Notes under the pieces: model-generated
What the model was told of the DNA's origin: nothing
The model's database searches: none
What the model saw: only the letters and a program-made list of their open reading frames with translations
Program-made: the position numbers and the translations under genes
From: Thermococcus onnurineus NA1
Lineage (GTDB): Archaea; Methanobacteriota_B; Thermococci; Thermococcales; Thermococcaceae
Direction of reading: 5' to 3'
DNA: 64,000 bases
Assembly (NCBI RefSeq): GCF_000018365.1
Contig: NC_011529.1
Span: 186,001-250,000 of the forward strand
Part shown: piece by piece, positions 8,333 to 19,698 of the stretch
Layout of the letters: each line of letters starts with the position of its first letter
How positions within the stretch are numbered: the first letter of the stretch is position 1

Positions 8333-8581
8333 GTGGCGGCGAAAAAAGAATTTGATATATTCACCCATGAGCTGGTTCCCGAGCACAGAATACTCAGCGA
8401 GGAGGAGAAGGAGGAGCTCCTCAGGAAGTACAGAATTAAAATTTCTCAGCTTCCGCAGATTAAGGCCTCGGACCCGGCTGTTGTCGCTCTCGGTGCTAAG
8501 CCTGGAGACGTTCTCGAGATCAAAAGGAAAAGCCCAACGGCGGGCTATTATTACTACTATCGCCTCGTGGTGGAGGACTGA
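8333..8581 (+). CDS. rpoH: RNA polymerase subunit H (Rpo5)
   Basis: 82-residue subunit of archaeal RNA polymerase, matching the C-terminal domain of eukaryotic Rpb5. The conserved segments [31 protein letters not shown] and [12 protein letters not shown] are all present. An earlier in-frame ATG at 8312 would add seven residues not found in the family. The GTG at 8333 gives the expected N-terminus ([10 protein letters not shown]) and has AGGGGG about 10 bases upstream, so I choose it. First gene of the operon; the rpoB start follows 16 bases after the stop. Confidence 0.95.
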   Translation: MAAKKEFDIFTHELVPEHRILSEEEKEELLRKYRIKISQLPQIKASDPAVVALGAKPGDVLEIKRKSPTAGYYYYYRLVVED

Positions 8582-8597
8582 TTCTTGAGGTGAGACC

Positions 8598-11500
8598 ATG
8601 AGAGGGCCAACCGTTGTAGATGTTACTCCCGACGATCTTTGGCTCGTTATGGAAGCTTACTGGAAGGAGAAGGGACTGGTTAGACAGCACCTTGACTCTT
8701 ACAACGCATTCATAGACTACGGAATGCAGCAGGTTATAAACGAGTTCGGCGGCATAAAGCCGGACATTCCTGACTTCGAGGTCAAGTTCGGAAAGATTCG
8801 CCTCGGCGAGCCTGAGTTCCAGGAGGCTCAGGGGCAAAGGAAGCCGCTCTACCCAATGGACGCTCGTATAAGGAACCTGACTTACTCAGCTCCACTTTAC
8901 CTCGAACTCATTCCCGTCGTCAACGGCATTGCACAGGAGCCGGTTGAGGTTCGCATAGGCGAGCTCCCAATAATGCTCAAGTCAAAGGCCTGTAGGCTTT
9001 ACGGCCTGAGCGACGAGGAGCTCATCAAGCTCGGCGAGGACCCGAAGGATCCAGGAGGATACTTTATCATCAACGGCTCTGAGAGGGTTATTGTCTCTAT
9101 CGAAGACCTTGCCCCGAACAAGACCCTCGTCGAGAGAGACGAAAGGCAGAACAGAATTATAGCAAAGTGCTTCTCCTACAGACACGGATACAGGGCTCTA
9201 ATCACCGTTGAGAGAAGAAAGGATGGTATTCTCTACGTCAACATCCCGAACGTTCCGAGACCTGTTAAGTTCGTCTACGTCATGCGCGCCCTCGGTCTTG
9301 AGAGCGACAAGGAGATAGTTGAAGCGGTAAGCGACGACCCGAGGATACAGCAGGTCCTCTTCGACAACCTCGAGGATGCCAGCGACATAATGAGCAGGGA
9401 GGAGGCTCTGGACTACATTGGTAAGCTTGCTTTGCCGGGCCAGCCGAAGGAGTACAGGCTTAGAAGAGCCGAGCACATCATAGACAACAACCTCCTGCCG
9501 CACATGGGCGTCGAGGAGAAAGACAGGCGCGCCAAGGCATACTACCTCGGCATGATGGCCCTTAAGGTCCTTGAGCTTTCCCTTGGCCTGCGTGGCGAGG
9601 ATGATAAAGACCACTACGCCAACAAGAGGCTCAAGCTCGCCGGTGACCTCCTGAGAGACCTCTTCCGCGTCGCCTTCGGCCAGCTTGTTAAGGACATGCA
9701 GTACCAGATGACCAAGACCTACCAGAGGAAGGGCGAACGCTACACCTTTGAGAACATTCAGAGGTTCGTGAGAAACTCGATAAGACCAGACGTTCTCAGC
9801 GAGAGAATTGAGCACGCCCTTGCGACCGGTGCCTGGCCTGGTGGAAGAACCGGTGTAAGCCAGCTTCTTGACAGAACCAACTACATGTCAACCCTTTCTC
9901 ACCTCAGGCGTGTCACTTCTCCGCTCAGCAGGGATCAGCCCCACTTCGAGGCCCGTGATCTACACGGAACCCACTGGGGCAGGATCTGTCCGACGGAAAC
10001 GCCAGAAGGTCCAAACTGTGGTCTCGTCAAGAACCTGGCTTTGATGGCCCAGATAACCACCGGAATTCCTGAGGAGGAAGTCAGGGATTACCTTAACAGG
10101 CTTGGCGTCGTTCCGATCGAGGAGAAGAGGCCGAGTCTAGAGCTCTGGCGTGTCTATCTAAACGGTGTTCTCATTGGAACAGTTGAGGACGGAGAGAGAC
10201 TTGTCAAGAGGATAAGGGCAGACAGAAGGAGCGGAAGGATAAGCGACGTCATCAACGTGGCTATCTACCAGGATGAGGAAGTGAAGGAAATCTATGTCAA
10301 CAGCGACGACGGTAGGGTGAGAAGGCCTCTTATCATAGTCGAGAACGGCCAGCCAAAGCTCACCCGCGAACACGTCGAGGGCATAAAGAACGGAACGCTC
10401 ACCTGGAGTGATCTCATCAAGATGGGTGTCATTGAGTATCTCGACGCCGAGGAAGAGGAGAACGCCTACGTTGCAACATGGCCGTGGGAAGTAACTGCAG
10501 AGCACACACACCTTGAGCTGATGCCCGCTGCCATACTTGGTATTCCAGCTTCGCTCGTTCCGTATCCTGAGCACAACGCTGCCCCGCGTAACACCTACGG
10601 TGCAGGTATGGCCAAGCAGAGCCTCGGTCTCGGCTGGGCCAACTTCAGGATTCGTGTTGACACCCGTGGTCACTTCATGCACTACCCGCAAGTTCCGCTC
10701 GTCAACTCAAGGATAATGAAGGCCGTCGGTTTCGAGGAGAGGCCAGCAGGTCAGAACTTTGTCGTCGCGGTTCTTAGCTACCAGGGATACAACATGGAGG
10801 ATGCAATCATAATGAACAAGGCCTCCATTGAGAGGGGACTCGCGAGGAGTACCTTCTTCAGAACCTACGAAGCCGAGGAGAAGCGCTACCTCGGTGGTCA
10901 GACCGATCGCTTCGAGGTTCCGGACCCGACCATACAGGGCTATCTCGGTGAGAAGTACTACAGACACCTCGATGAGGATGGTATAATCTTCCCAGAGTCA
11001 AAGGTCGAGGGTAAGGACGTCCTCGTCGGAAGGACCTCCCCACCGAGGTTCCTTGAGGAACAGAGCGGCCTTGGGGGAATAATCCTCCAGGAAAGAAGAG
11101 AGACCAGCGTAGCTGTCAGACCGAGCGAGAAGGGCATAGTTGACAAGGTTATCATCACCGAGACCGGTGACGGAACCAAGCTCGTCAAGGTCACCGTCAG
11201 GGATCTCAGAATTCCAGAGTTCGGAGACAAGTTCGCCTCAAGGCACGGTCAGAAGGGTGTTATAGGCCTCATTGTTCCACAGGAGGACATGCCCTGGACC
11301 GAGAGCGGAATAGTGCCAGACCTCATAGTCAACCCGCACGGTATCCCCTCCCGTATGACCGTCGGACAGCTCATAGAGGCCATAGGCGGAAAGGTGGCTT
11401 CACTCAAGGGAAGAAGGGTTGATGGTACCGCCTTCATCGGAGAGCCTGAAGAGAGGCTCAGGAAGGAGCTTGAAGAGCTCGGCTTCAAGCACAGCGGCAG

Positions 11501-11960
11501 GGAAGTCATGTATGATGGCATAACTGGAAGAAGATTAGAGGCTGACATATTCGTCGGTGTCATCTATTACCAGAGACTCCACCACATGGTCGCTGACAAG
11601 ATGCACGCGAGGAGCAGGGGTCCTGTGCAGGTTCTCACCAAGCAGCCGACCGAGGGTAGGGCCAGGGAAGGTGGTCTCAGGTTCGGTGAGATGGAGCGTG
11701 ACGTCCTCATCGGTCACGGCGCTGCAATGCTGCTCATAGAGCGTCTCCTCGAGGAGAGCGACAAGACTGAGGTATGGGCCTGCGAAAGCTGTGGACATCT
11801 GGCCCTAGAGGATAAACGCAGAGGAAAGGTCTACTGTCCGGTATGTGGAGAGGAAGAAAAGATAAGCAAGGTAGAGATGAGCTACGCTTTCAAGCTGCTG
11901 CTCGATGAGCTGAAGGCGATGGGAATAAGGCCGTCTCTCAATATCGTTGACAGGGTGTGA
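8598..11960 (+). CDS. rpoB: RNA polymerase subunit B (Rpo2), undivided
   Basis: 1120-residue second-largest subunit. Visible landmarks are [73 protein letters not shown] and a C-terminal zinc site CESCGH...CPVCGEE. In many methanogens and haloarchaea this subunit is split into B'' and B'. Here it is one chain, as in Thermococcales. RBS GAGGTGAGACC precedes ATG 8598. The 3' end overlaps the region just upstream of rpoA1. It forms half of the active-site cleft with A'. Confidence 0.98.
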   Translation: MRGPTVVDVTPDDLWLVMEAYWKEKGLVRQHLDSYNAFIDYGMQQVINEFGGIKPDIPDFEVKFGKIRLGEPEFQEAQGQRKPLYPMDARIRNLTYSAPLYLELIPVVNGIAQEPVEVRIGELPIMLKSKACRLYGLSDEELIKLGEDPKDPGGYFIINGSERVIVSIEDLAPNKTLVERDERQNRIIAKCFSYRHGYRALITVERRKDGILYVNIPNVPRPVKFVYVMRALGLESDKEIVEAVSDDPRIQQVLFDNLEDASDIMSREEALDYIGKLALPGQPKEYRLRRAEHIIDNNLLPHMGVEEKDRRAKAYYLGMMALKVLELSLGLRGEDDKDHYANKRLKLAGDLLRDLFRVAFGQLVKDMQYQMTKTYQRKGERYTFENIQRFVRNSIRPDVLSERIEHALATGAWPGGRTGVSQLLDRTNYMSTLSHLRRVTSPLSRDQPHFEARDLHGTHWGRICPTETPEGPNCGLVKNLALMAQITTGIPEEEVRDYLNRLGVVPIEEKRPSLELWRVYLNGVLIGTVEDGERLVKRIRADRRSGRISDVINVAIYQDEEVKEIYVNSDDGRVRRPLIIVENGQPKLTREHVEGIKNGTLTWSDLIKMGVIEYLDAEEEENAYVATWPWEVTAEHTHLELMPAAILGIPASLVPYPEHNAAPRNTYGAGMAKQSLGLGWANFRIRVDTRGHFMHYPQVPLVNSRIMKAVGFEERPAGQNFVVAVLSYQGYNMEDAIIMNKASIERGLARSTFFRTYEAEEKRYLGGQTDRFEVPDPTIQGYLGEKYYRHLDEDGIIFPESKVEGKDVLVGRTSPPRFLEEQSGLGGIILQERRETSVAVRPSEKGIVDKVIITETGDGTKLVKVTVRDLRIPEFGDKFASRHGQKGVIGLIVPQEDMPWTESGIVPDLIVNPHGIPSRMTVGQLIEAIGGKVASLKGRRVDGTAFIGEPEERLRKELEELGFKHSGREVMYDGITGRRLEADIFVGVIYYQRLHHMVADKMHARSRGPVQVLTKQPTEGRAREGGLRFGEMERDVLIGHGAAMLLIERLLEESDKTEVWACESCGHLALEDKRRGKVYCPVCGEEEKISKVEMSYAFKLLLDELKAMGIRPSLNIVDRV

Positions 11961-11965
11961 TTGCC

Positions 11966-14683
11966 ATGCAGTCGATGAAAAAGGTCATCGGGAGTATTGA
12001 GTTCGGAATCCTCTCACCCCAAGAAATCAGGAAGATGAGCGCGGCCGAGATAACCGTTCCAGACACTTACGACGATGATGGTTACCCAATCGAAGGCGGC
12101 CTCATGGACAAAAGGCTGGGTGTCATTGACCCTGGACTCAGGTGTGAGACCTGTGGAGCAAGAGCTGGAGATTGCCCCGGCCACTTCGGCCACGTTGAGC
12201 TTGCCCGGCCGATAATCCACGTCGGCTTCGCCAAGACCATCCACCGTGTCCTTGAGAGCACGTGTAGGGAGTGCGGAAGGATAAAACTCACCGACGAGGA
12301 AATAGATGAGTACATGAAGAAGTTTGAGGTCATGGGCGACAGAAAGAAAGCCAAGGACCGGCTCATCAAGGAGATACACAAGAAAGCGAAGGAGAGAATG
12401 GTCTGTCCGCACTGTGGTGCTCCGCAGTTCCCGATCAAGTTTGAGAGACCGACCATCTACTGGGAGCTTAGGAGGGACGAGGAAGGCAACGAGTACAGGC
12501 ACAGGATGATGCCAAGCGAGGTCAGGGACAGGCTTGAGAAGATCCCTGACAAAGACCTCCCGCTTCTCGGCCTGCACCCGGAGAAGGCCAGGCCGGAGTG
12601 GATGGTTCTCACCGTCCTTCCGGTTCCGCCGGTTACAATGAGACCGTCCATTACCCTCGAGAGCGGTATTAGGGCGGAGGACGACCTCACACACAAGCTC
12701 GTCGACATAATCCGTATCAACAACAGGCTCAAGTCCAACATAGAGGCTGGAGCTCCTCAGCTCATCATCGAGGATCTCTGGGACCTTCTCCAGTACCACG
12801 TTACTACCTACATCAACAACGAAACCTCCGGAATTCCGCCGGCCAAGCACAAGAGCGGAAGGCCCCTCAAGACCCTCGCCCAGAGACTTAAGGGTAAGGA
12901 GGGACGCTTCAGGGGCAACCTCAGCGGTAAGCGTGTTAACTTCTCCGCTCGTACAGTTATCAGTCCCGATCCGATGATAAGCATCAACGAGGTCGGTGTT
13001 CCGATAGCGGTAGCCATGGAGCTCACCGTTCCCGAAAAGGTCACTGAGTTCAACTACGAGAAGCTCAAGAAAATGGTCCTCAATGGGCCCGAGAAGTATC
13101 CTGGAGCTAACTATGTTATCGATCCCGAGGGAAGAAGAATCAGGCTCATGGAAAACAACCTCGAGATCATCGCTGAGAAACTCGACATAGGCTGGACGGT
13201 TGAGAGACACCTCCTCGACGGTGACATAGTCCTCTTCAACAGACAACCGTCGCTTCACAGGATGTCCATCATGGCCCACCGCGTCAGAGTCATGCCTTAC
13301 AAGACCTTCAGACTCAACCTCGCCGTCTGTCCGCCTTATAACGCTGACTTCGACGGTGACGAAATGAACCTCCACGTGCCGCAGACGGAGGAAGCCCAGG
13401 CAGAGGCCAAGATACTCATGGAAGTCCAGAACCACATCATCTCGCCGCGTTACGGTGGCCCACTCATAGCGGGAATACAGGATCACATTTCCGGCGGCTA
13501 CCTCCTAACGCGCGAGGGAGCCTACTTCACTCGCTCAGAGGTCGAGCAGATGCTTATGTTTGCCGGCGTTGACGTTGACAAGCTCCCCAAGCCAGACAAG
13601 GTCGAGAACGGCGTTGAACTCTGGAGCGGAAAGACCATATTCTCCCTTCTCCTGCCCGAAGACTTGACCATCTGGTACAGAAACAAGCTCTGTGACGATC
13701 CGGAGCGCTGCGAGGCCCTTGAAAAGCTCATCGAGGAGAAGCTCATCCCGGACGAAGAGGAAGTGAGAAAGCTTGCCTATGATGGCTTCACGTACATCCT
13801 CAACGGCAAGCTCCTTAGCGGTGTCGTTGATAAGAAGGCCTACGGAAGAGAGGATGGTAAGATACTCGACATCATCGTGAGAGAGTACGGCGTTGAGAGG
13901 GCCAGACAGTTCCTTGATCAGGTCACCAAGCTCGCCATATGGGTGATAACCCACAAGGGCTTCACGACTGCGATAGACGATGAAGACCTTCCGACCGAGG
14001 CTCTTGACAGAATCAAGGAGATTATACGCGAGGCTGAGGAGAGGGTTAACAGGCTCATAGAGGCCTACAAGAACGGTGAGCTCGAACCTCTCCCAGGTAA
14101 GACCCTTGAAGAGACCCTTGAGAGCAACATCATGGCCGTCCTTGCCGAGGCTCGTGACAACGCAGGTAAAGTCGCTGAGAAATACCTCGGTATGACAAAC
14201 CACGCGGTCATCATGGCCAAGACCGGAGCGAGGGGTAAGATGCTCAACATCACCCAGATGGCGGCAATGCTCGGTCAGCAGTCTATCCGTGGAAAGCGTC
14301 TCTACCGCGGCTACCGCGAAAGGGTTCTGACCCACTTCAGGCCTGGTGACCTGGGAGCCAGAGCAAGGGGATTCGTCGTCAACTCCTACAAGAGCGGACT
14401 AACGCCGCAGGAGTACTTCTTCCACGCCATGGGTGGAAGGGAAGGTCTCGTCGATACGGCAGTCAGGACTGCCCAGAGCGGTTACATGCAGCGCAGGCTT
14501 ATCAACGCCCTCCAGGATCTCAAGGTGGACTACGACGGAACCGTCAGGGATCCAACAGGCATCATCGTCCAGTTCAAGTACGGTGAGGATGGCGTTGATC
14601 CTATGAAGAGCTGGCAGGGTAAGACCGTGGATGTGGATAGGGTGATTGTGAGAACCCTGCTTAAGGTCAGGAGTAAGGGGTGA
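11966..14683 (+). CDS. rpoA1: RNA polymerase subunit A' (Rpo1N)
   Basis: 905-residue N-terminal part of the largest subunit. Two zinc sites are visible ([17 protein letters not shown] and CRECGR...CPHCG), as are [10 protein letters not shown], the catalytic magnesium loop [12 protein letters not shown], and the bridge helix [20 protein letters not shown]. An in-frame GTG at 11957 lies within the GGGTGTGAT ribosome binding site, so ATG 11966 ([10 protein letters not shown]) is preferred; ATG 11975 is an alternative. The rest of the subunit is encoded by rpoA2, the normal archaeal split. Confidence 0.97.
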   Translation: MQSMKKVIGSIEFGILSPQEIRKMSAAEITVPDTYDDDGYPIEGGLMDKRLGVIDPGLRCETCGARAGDCPGHFGHVELARPIIHVGFAKTIHRVLESTCRECGRIKLTDEEIDEYMKKFEVMGDRKKAKDRLIKEIHKKAKERMVCPHCGAPQFPIKFERPTIYWELRRDEEGNEYRHRMMPSEVRDRLEKIPDKDLPLLGLHPEKARPEWMVLTVLPVPPVTMRPSITLESGIRAEDDLTHKLVDIIRINNRLKSNIEAGAPQLIIEDLWDLLQYHVTTYINNETSGIPPAKHKSGRPLKTLAQRLKGKEGRFRGNLSGKRVNFSARTVISPDPMISINEVGVPIAVAMELTVPEKVTEFNYEKLKKMVLNGPEKYPGANYVIDPEGRRIRLMENNLEIIAEKLDIGWTVERHLLDGDIVLFNRQPSLHRMSIMAHRVRVMPYKTFRLNLAVCPPYNADFDGDEMNLHVPQTEEAQAEAKILMEVQNHIISPRYGGPLIAGIQDHISGGYLLTREGAYFTRSEVEQMLMFAGVDVDKLPKPDKVENGVELWSGKTIFSLLLPEDLTIWYRNKLCDDPERCEALEKLIEEKLIPDEEEVRKLAYDGFTYILNGKLLSGVVDKKAYGREDGKILDIIVREYGVERARQFLDQVTKLAIWVITHKGFTTAIDDEDLPTEALDRIKEIIREAEERVNRLIEAYKNGELEPLPGKTLEETLESNIMAVLAEARDNAGKVAEKYLGMTNHAVIMAKTGARGKMLNITQMAAMLGQQSIRGKRLYRGYRERVLTHFRPGDLGARARGFVVNSYKSGLTPQEYFFHAMGGREGLVDTAVRTAQSGYMQRRLINALQDLKVDYDGTVRDPTGIIVQFKYGEDGVDPMKSWQGKTVDVDRVIVRTLLKVRSKG

Positions 14684-14688
14684 GAGAA

Positions 14689-15864
14689 ATGGTTGCTGCC
14701 AAGACTATCAAGAGCCTCGTCGATAAGGCCGACCTCCCCGATAACATCAAGGAGGAGCTTTACAACAAGCTCATCGAGTACAACAAGAAGTACAAGTTCA
14801 AGAAGGCCGAAGTCGAGGCCATCATAGAGGAGACCGTTAAGGAGTACCAAAACTCACTCGTCGAGCCTGGAGAGGCTATAGGAACCGTTGCTGCCCAGTC
14901 TATCGGTGAGCCCTCAACGCAGATGACCCTTAACACCTTCCACTACGCTGGTGTCGCAGAGATAAATGTTACCCTTGGTCTGCCGAGAATCATCGAGATT
15001 GTTGATGCCAGAAAGAACCCGTCCACGCCAATCATGACCGTCTACCTCGACGAGAAGCACAGATACGATAGGGAGAAGGCCCTAGAAGTTGCGAGGCGCA
15101 TTGAGGGAACGACCCTTGAGAACCTCGCCAGGGAGATGAGCATCGACATCCTCAACTTTGAATTCATCGTTGAGATTGACCCGGAGAGACTTGAGAAGAG
15201 TGGCCTCGACATGGAGAAGATTCAGAAAAAGTTGGAGAGCTCCTTCAAGAGCGCAGAGTTCGAAGTAGATGGCTACACGCTCATTATGAGGCCCAAGAAG
15301 GTAACCAAGCTCTCCGACCTTAGGAGGCTCTCCGAAAAGGTTAAAAAGCATCGCCTTAAGGGTCTCTCGGGCGTCGGAAAGACGATTATCAGGAAGGAAG
15401 GCGACGAGTACGTCATCTACACAGAGGGTTCCAACTTCAAGCAGATCCTCAAGGTTCCCGGTGTTGACCCGACGAGGACGAGGACGAACAACATCCACGA
15501 GATCGCCGAGGTGCTCGGAATCGAGGCTGCAAGAAACGCCATCATCGAGGAAATCGTCAACACGATGCGCGATCAGGGTCTTGAAGTGGATGTCAGGCAC
15601 ATCATGCTTGTTGCCGATATGATGACGCTCGACGGCGTCATACTGCCCATAGGCAGGCACGGCATAGTTGGGGAGAAGGCCAGCGTGCTTGCCAGGGCCG
15701 CGTTCGAGATCACCACTCAGCACCTCTTCGAGGCCGCTGAGAGGGGTGAAACCGACCCGCTCAACGGTGTCGTTGAGAACGTCCTCATAGGACAGCCGGT
15801 TCCAGTCGGAACCGGAATCGTCAAACTGGCAATGAATCTCCCCCTGAGACCGAAAAGGGAGTAG
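14689..15864 (+). CDS. rpoA2: RNA polymerase subunit A'' (Rpo1C)
   Basis: 391-residue C-terminal part of the largest subunit. It contains [20 protein letters not shown] and the trigger-loop sequence [15 protein letters not shown], followed by the jaw region and the conserved [15 protein letters not shown]-type tail. The in-frame GTG at 14680 overlaps the rpoA1 stop and lies in the GGGGTGAGA ribosome binding site, so ATG 14689 is chosen. No intein is present, although archaeal A'' and B genes sometimes carry one. Confidence 0.97.
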   Translation: MVAAKTIKSLVDKADLPDNIKEELYNKLIEYNKKYKFKKAEVEAIIEETVKEYQNSLVEPGEAIGTVAAQSIGEPSTQMTLNTFHYAGVAEINVTLGLPRIIEIVDARKNPSTPIMTVYLDEKHRYDREKALEVARRIEGTTLENLAREMSIDILNFEFIVEIDPERLEKSGLDMEKIQKKLESSFKSAEFEVDGYTLIMRPKKVTKLSDLRRLSEKVKKHRLKGLSGVGKTIIRKEGDEYVIYTEGSNFKQILKVPGVDPTRTRTNNIHEIAEVLGIEAARNAIIEEIVNTMRDQGLEVDVRHIMLVADMMTLDGVILPIGRHGIVGEKASVLARAAFEITTQHLFEAAERGETDPLNGVVENVLIGQPVPVGTGIVKLAMNLPLRPKRE

Positions 15865-15877
15865 GGAGGTGTGATTG

Positions 15878-16617
<740 letters not shown>

Positions 16618-16627
16618 GGTGATGCTC

Positions 16628-17071
16628 ATGCCGGGAAAGAAGGCTCCATATGGAGAGTTCGCTGGTAGAAAGCTCAAGCTCAAGAGGAAGAAGTTCCGCT
16701 GGAGCGACATAAGGTATAAGAGAAGAGTCCTTCGCCTTAAGGAGAAGAGCGACCCGCTCGAAGGAGCCCCGCAGGCCAAGGGAATCGTCCTCGAGAAGAT
16801 AGCCGTCGAGGCTAAGCAGCCCAACTCTGGAATGCGTAAGGCAGTTCGTGTTCAGCTCATCAAGAACGGTAAGGTCGTTACCGCGTTCACCCCGGGTGAC
16901 GGTGCTATCAACCACATCGACGAGCACGACGAGGTCATCATCGAGGGAATCGGTGGTCCAAAGGGCGGTTCTATGGGTGATATCCCAGGAATCAGGTACA
17001 AGGTCGTCAAGGTGAACAGGGTTTCCCTCAAGGAGCTCGTTAAGGGCAGAAAGGAGAAGCCGAGGAGGTGA
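16628..17071 (+). CDS. rps12: Ribosomal protein S12
   Basis: 147-residue S12 (archaeal/eukaryotic S23 type) of the decoding centre. The conserved loop [18 protein letters not shown] (near residue 62) is the region contacting the A site. The N-terminal Lys/Arg-rich extension is typical of archaea. ATG 16628 (MPGKKAPYG) follows GAGGTGATGCTC; the in-frame ATG at 16622 and the start at 16619 lie within that ribosome binding region. Its last four bases overlap the upstream extension of rps7. Confidence 0.95.
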   Translation: MPGKKAPYGEFAGRKLKLKRKKFRWSDIRYKRRVLRLKEKSDPLEGAPQAKGIVLEKIAVEAKQPNSGMRKAVRVQLIKNGKVVTAFTPGDGAINHIDEHDEVIIEGIGGPKGGSMGDIPGIRYKVVKVNRVSLKELVKGRKEKPRR

Positions 17072-17076
17072 AGGAA

Positions 17077-17724
17077 ATGGCCAAGCCGCTCACCGAGAGG
17101 TTCTACCAGCCTAAGGAGCTCAAGGTCATGGGAAGGTGGAGCGTTGAGGACGTCGTTGTGAACGATCCCTCGCTCAGGCCCTACATCAACCTCGAGCCAA
17201 GGATTCTTCCGCACAGCCACGGAAGGCACGCCAAGAAGCCCTTTGGAAAGGCTCAGGTTCACATCGTCGAGAGGCTCATCAACAAGGTCATGCGCAGTGG
17301 TGCCAGCAGCCACAAGGTCGGCGGCCACTTCATGAGGAGAGAGCACCGCTCCCTCATGGGCAAGAAGATGAAGGCCTACGAGGTCGTCAAGGAGGCCTTC
17401 ATGATCATCGAGAGAAGGACCAAGCAGAACCCGATTCAGGTTTTCATAAGGGCTATCGAGAACTCTGCCCCGAGGGAAGACACGACCACCATAGCTTTTG
17501 GTGGAATCCGCTATCACATGGCCGTTGACGTTTCACCGCTCAGGAGACTCGACATAGCCCTCAAGAACATCGCCCTCGGTGCGAGCGCCAAGTGCTACCG
17601 CAACAAGACCAGCTACGCCCAGGCCCTTGCCGAGGAGATAATCGCAGCAGCTAACAAGGATCCGAAGAGCTTCGCCTACAGCAAGAAGGAAGAGATCGAG
17701 AGGATTGCTCAGTCCTCACGCTGA
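17077..17724 (+). CDS. rps7: Ribosomal protein S7
   Basis: 215-residue S7 of the small-subunit head. Characteristic parts are [26 protein letters not shown] and the helical tail ending [11 protein letters not shown] 17077 (MAKPLTERF) follows GGAGGTGAAGGAA; the GTG at 17068 is part of that RBS. Elongation factor genes that often follow rps7 are absent: the next gene is convergent, so the operon ends here. The 235 bases after it hold no gene I can see. Confidence 0.95.
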   Translation: MAKPLTERFYQPKELKVMGRWSVEDVVVNDPSLRPYINLEPRILPHSHGRHAKKPFGKAQVHIVERLINKVMRSGASSHKVGGHFMRREHRSLMGKKMKAYEVVKEAFMIIERRTKQNPIQVFIRAIENSAPREDTTTIAFGGIRYHMAVDVSPLRRLDIALKNIALGASAKCYRNKTSYAQALAEEIIAAANKDPKSFAYSKKEEIERIAQSSR

Positions 17725-17959
17725 GGGCTGGCAGGCCTTTCCCTTCTTGTTCTCTTCTGTTTCTACGCTTCTACTTTGCCACGCTTGCAATGTTTTTAGG
17801 GGATATAATTTTGAGAACTGGTTGTGACATATGAAAGCGCAGAACAATCATGAAGTAATTAGTATGGGTTCTATGATTTACTGGAAAAAGTTAAAGCGTC
17901 GAAATTAGCATGAAGAAGGCCAAAGGGACTGATTCTTGTCCTCTTTCTCCTTCATCCAT

Positions 17960-19084
17960 TCAACTTCTATCTAGCAGACTCCCTCCCACCATATTCCCCG
18001 GCTTTTCTACACCAAAAAACTCCAGAACCGTCGGTGCTATGTCCATGAGGCCAGGGTTTTCAAGCTCAACTTTCTCGAAACCCCACAGTATCAGTGGAAC
18101 CTTCACAACTGGCTCGTTCATTGAGCCGTGCATTCCCTTAACCCAGTGACTTACTCCCTTAATCCCCCTGCACATTCTGTGGGAGCAGAACCAGTAGCCG
18201 GGCTTGGCTGAGACTATCAGCTCGCCGCTCAGCAGCGTATCGAGGTGTGGAAGCTCATCGCGGAAAAAGACTTCTTTGACACCCGGAGCCTTTCTCAGAA
18301 CTTCAAAAGCTTCCTCGGCCTGGTTTGGGTCTCTGAGATAAACATGAACTCCACCGCCAGAGGAAACGTGTAGCGTCTCGATGCCGTGTTTCCGGAGGTA
18401 TGTTCTCAGGTTCACCCAGGTGTGAACCTCCTCCTGTCCATGGTCGGCGAAGATTATGAATGCGTACTCGTCCTTCAGGCGCTCCCATAGGGTTCTCACT
18501 GCTGTATCGACGGTCTCAATGGCCTTTAGAGTCCCCTCACTCAGCGGCCCATAGTCGTGGCCCATGCCGTCTATCGAAGCAAAGTGGACGAGGAGCAAAT
18601 CCGGTCTGCATTCCTCGTATAGGTAGATGGCTGAGTTCATGACCCAGATGTCCTTCCTCCAATCGCGACCATGCTGGTGGTACATCCTATCGCCAGCAAA
18701 GAAGGGTGGGAAGATTCTAACGTCCGTCCCGCTGAACGGGGGCATCGTATAGCCGCTGACGGCTGCGGTTTTAACACCTTTCTGCCGTAGCAGATCAACG
18801 ATGGTCGGGGACTTAATGACCTTGTGGGGATTAAAGGCCACCTCATAGTTGTAGAAGTTGACCTTCCGATCAGAGATGCGGTCGTAGTAGCCGTTCTCGA
18901 CGACCCCGTGATCTTTCGGCCACATCCCCGTCATCACGCTGGTGTGAACTAAGTCCGTGAGCGTTGGAAAGATGGAGTCAACCACCGCGAACTCACCGCT
19001 TTCAGCAAGCTCGTTCAGGAATGGCATGTGTTTGATGTTGTAAACCCCACAGCCGTCGAGGCTTATCAGCGCAAGCTTCTTCAT
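17960..19084 (-). CDS. Type I phosphodiesterase/nucleotide pyrophosphatase-like enzyme
   Basis: 374-residue member of the alkaline phosphatase superfamily. LISLDGCG near the N-terminus gives the first metal aspartate, FPTLTDLVHTSVMTG holds the nucleophile Thr, and later HFASIDGMGHDYG, FADHGQEEV and GMHGSMNEP supply the remaining metal Asp/His. This fits nucleotide pyrophosphatase/phosphodiesterases or related phosphonatases; the substrate is unknown. No signal peptide, so it is cytosolic. ATG 19084 (MKKLALIS) is chosen, with GTGATG upstream; ATG 19090 is possible. It follows the toxin gene with a 1-base stop/start overlap at the upstream candidate, so it may be cotranscribed with the toxin-antitoxin pair. 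Confidence 0.8.
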   Translation of the reverse strand: MKKLALISLDGCGVYNIKHMPFLNELAESGEFAVVDSIFPTLTDLVHTSVMTGMWPKDHGVVENGYYDRISDRKVNFYNYEVAFNPHKVIKSPTIVDLLRQKGVKTAAVSGYTMPPFSGTDVRIFPPFFAGDRMYHQHGRDWRKDIWVMNSAIYLYEECRPDLLLVHFASIDGMGHDYGPLSEGTLKAIETVDTAVRTLWERLKDEYAFIIFADHGQEEVHTWVNLRTYLRKHGIETLHVSSGGGVHVYLRDPNQAEEAFEVLRKAPGVKEVFFRDELPHLDTLLSGELIVSAKPGYWFCSHRMCRGIKGVSHWVKGMHGSMNEPVVKVPLILWGFEKVELENPGLMDIAPTVLEFFGVEKPGNMVGGSLLDRS

Positions 19085-19089
19085 GTTCA

Positions 19090-19425
19090 TCACAGCCTAA
19101 GCGTATTACAGAGTTTTACGTTTATCTCTTCCTTGAGTAGGTCTCCAACTTCACCTAGAATGCCTGCAAGGAGACCCTTATGAACTGTCGCTATCTTGTT
19201 GAGCTTAATAATCGAAGAAACTTTAAGCCCAGTGACTTTAAATTCCAGATGAGAGCGTTCAACGAGAACGTCAGTTTTTGGCTCGAACTTCTCAAGTCTC
19301 GACGAAATGAACGCCACTACAACATCATCTTTTCCTTCGTACAGGACAAGTGCCGGACGAAGTTTAGTTGCCCGTAGATCTGTGAAAGGAAAGTGCACAA
19401 GAACTATCTTGCCCCTGAGACTCAT
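19090..19425 (-). CDS. MazF/PemK-like toxin of a type II toxin-antitoxin pair
   Basis: 111-residue protein starting MSLRGKIVLVHFPFTD. The pattern of RGxIVxVxFPFTD, LRPALVL, VVVAFISS and a final helix is that of MazF/PemK-fold endoribonucleases, which cleave mRNA. The Arg in LRPALVL and the Ser in ISS match family active-site positions. It overlaps the upstream 66-aa gene by 4 bases, the usual antitoxin-toxin arrangement. Its activity in this archaeon is not known from sequence. Confidence 0.8.
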   Translation of the reverse strand: MSLRGKIVLVHFPFTDLRATKLRPALVLYEGKDDVVVAFISSRLEKFEPKTDVLVERSHLEFKVTGLKVSSIIKLNKIATVHKGLLAGILGEVGDLLKEEINVKLCNTLRL

Positions 19426-19622
19426 TTGAATCTCACCTTAAGGTCTTCGTAGGAGTACAGGTCTGGTTCGGATTCTAGAAACTCCCTGAGGGATTCTTCT
19501 GAGAGCTTTACGACTCCATAAAGCTCGCTTGCCTCAATCAGCTCCTCCAGTTTGTGTTCTATCTCCTCAAGTTTGCGCTCTATCTTCAATATTTCGTTAA
19601 TCACTCTAACATCCTCACTCAC
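19422..19622 (-). CDS. Putative antitoxin, 66 aa
   Basis: Small acidic helical protein starting with GTG (MSEDVRVINEILKIE). Heptad-like Leu/Ile spacing over residues 10-35 suggests a coiled coil, and the acidic C-terminal half (SLREFLESEPDLYSYEDL) would wrap the basic toxin groove. I do not recognise a named antitoxin family. RBS GGGGGTGAT lies only a few bases after the 3' end of the C/D box sRNA on the same strand, so the RNA and the toxin-antitoxin mRNA may come from one transcript. Confidence 0.7.
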   Translation of the reverse strand: MSEDVRVINEILKIERKLEEIEHKLEELIEASELYGVVKLSEESLREFLESEPDLYSYEDLKVRFK

Positions 19623-19637
19623 GCTATCACCCCCAAT

Positions 19638-19698
19638 CGGTGTCGGCCTGACGTGCAGTCATCATACTTCAGTGGGATGGAGTGATCGTCATCCACCG
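19638..19698 (-). ncRNA. C/D box guide sRNA (minus strand)
   Basis: Complete double-guide archaeal C/D architecture, read on the minus strand. Terminal stem CGGTG/CACCG; box C ATGACGA (19692-19686); 13-base guide TCACTCCATCCCA; box D' CTGA (19672-19669); box C' ATGATGA (19665-19659); 12-base guide CTGCACGTCAGG; box D CCGA (19646-19643). It would direct 2'-O-methylation with L7Ae, Nop5 and fibrillarin. The second guide is complementary to CCTGACGTGCAG, which resembles a conserved CUGACGUGCA element I recall in large-subunit rRNA; this target is a guess. The RNA begins in the last codons of nre, and the nre stop codon TGA (19691-19689) lies inside box C. Confidence 0.85.

Noticed and set aside
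12014-13486. 490-residue open frame antisense to rpoA1
   Set aside because: Shadow frame of a highly expressed gene; Val/Leu/Asp-rich reverse translation without domains.
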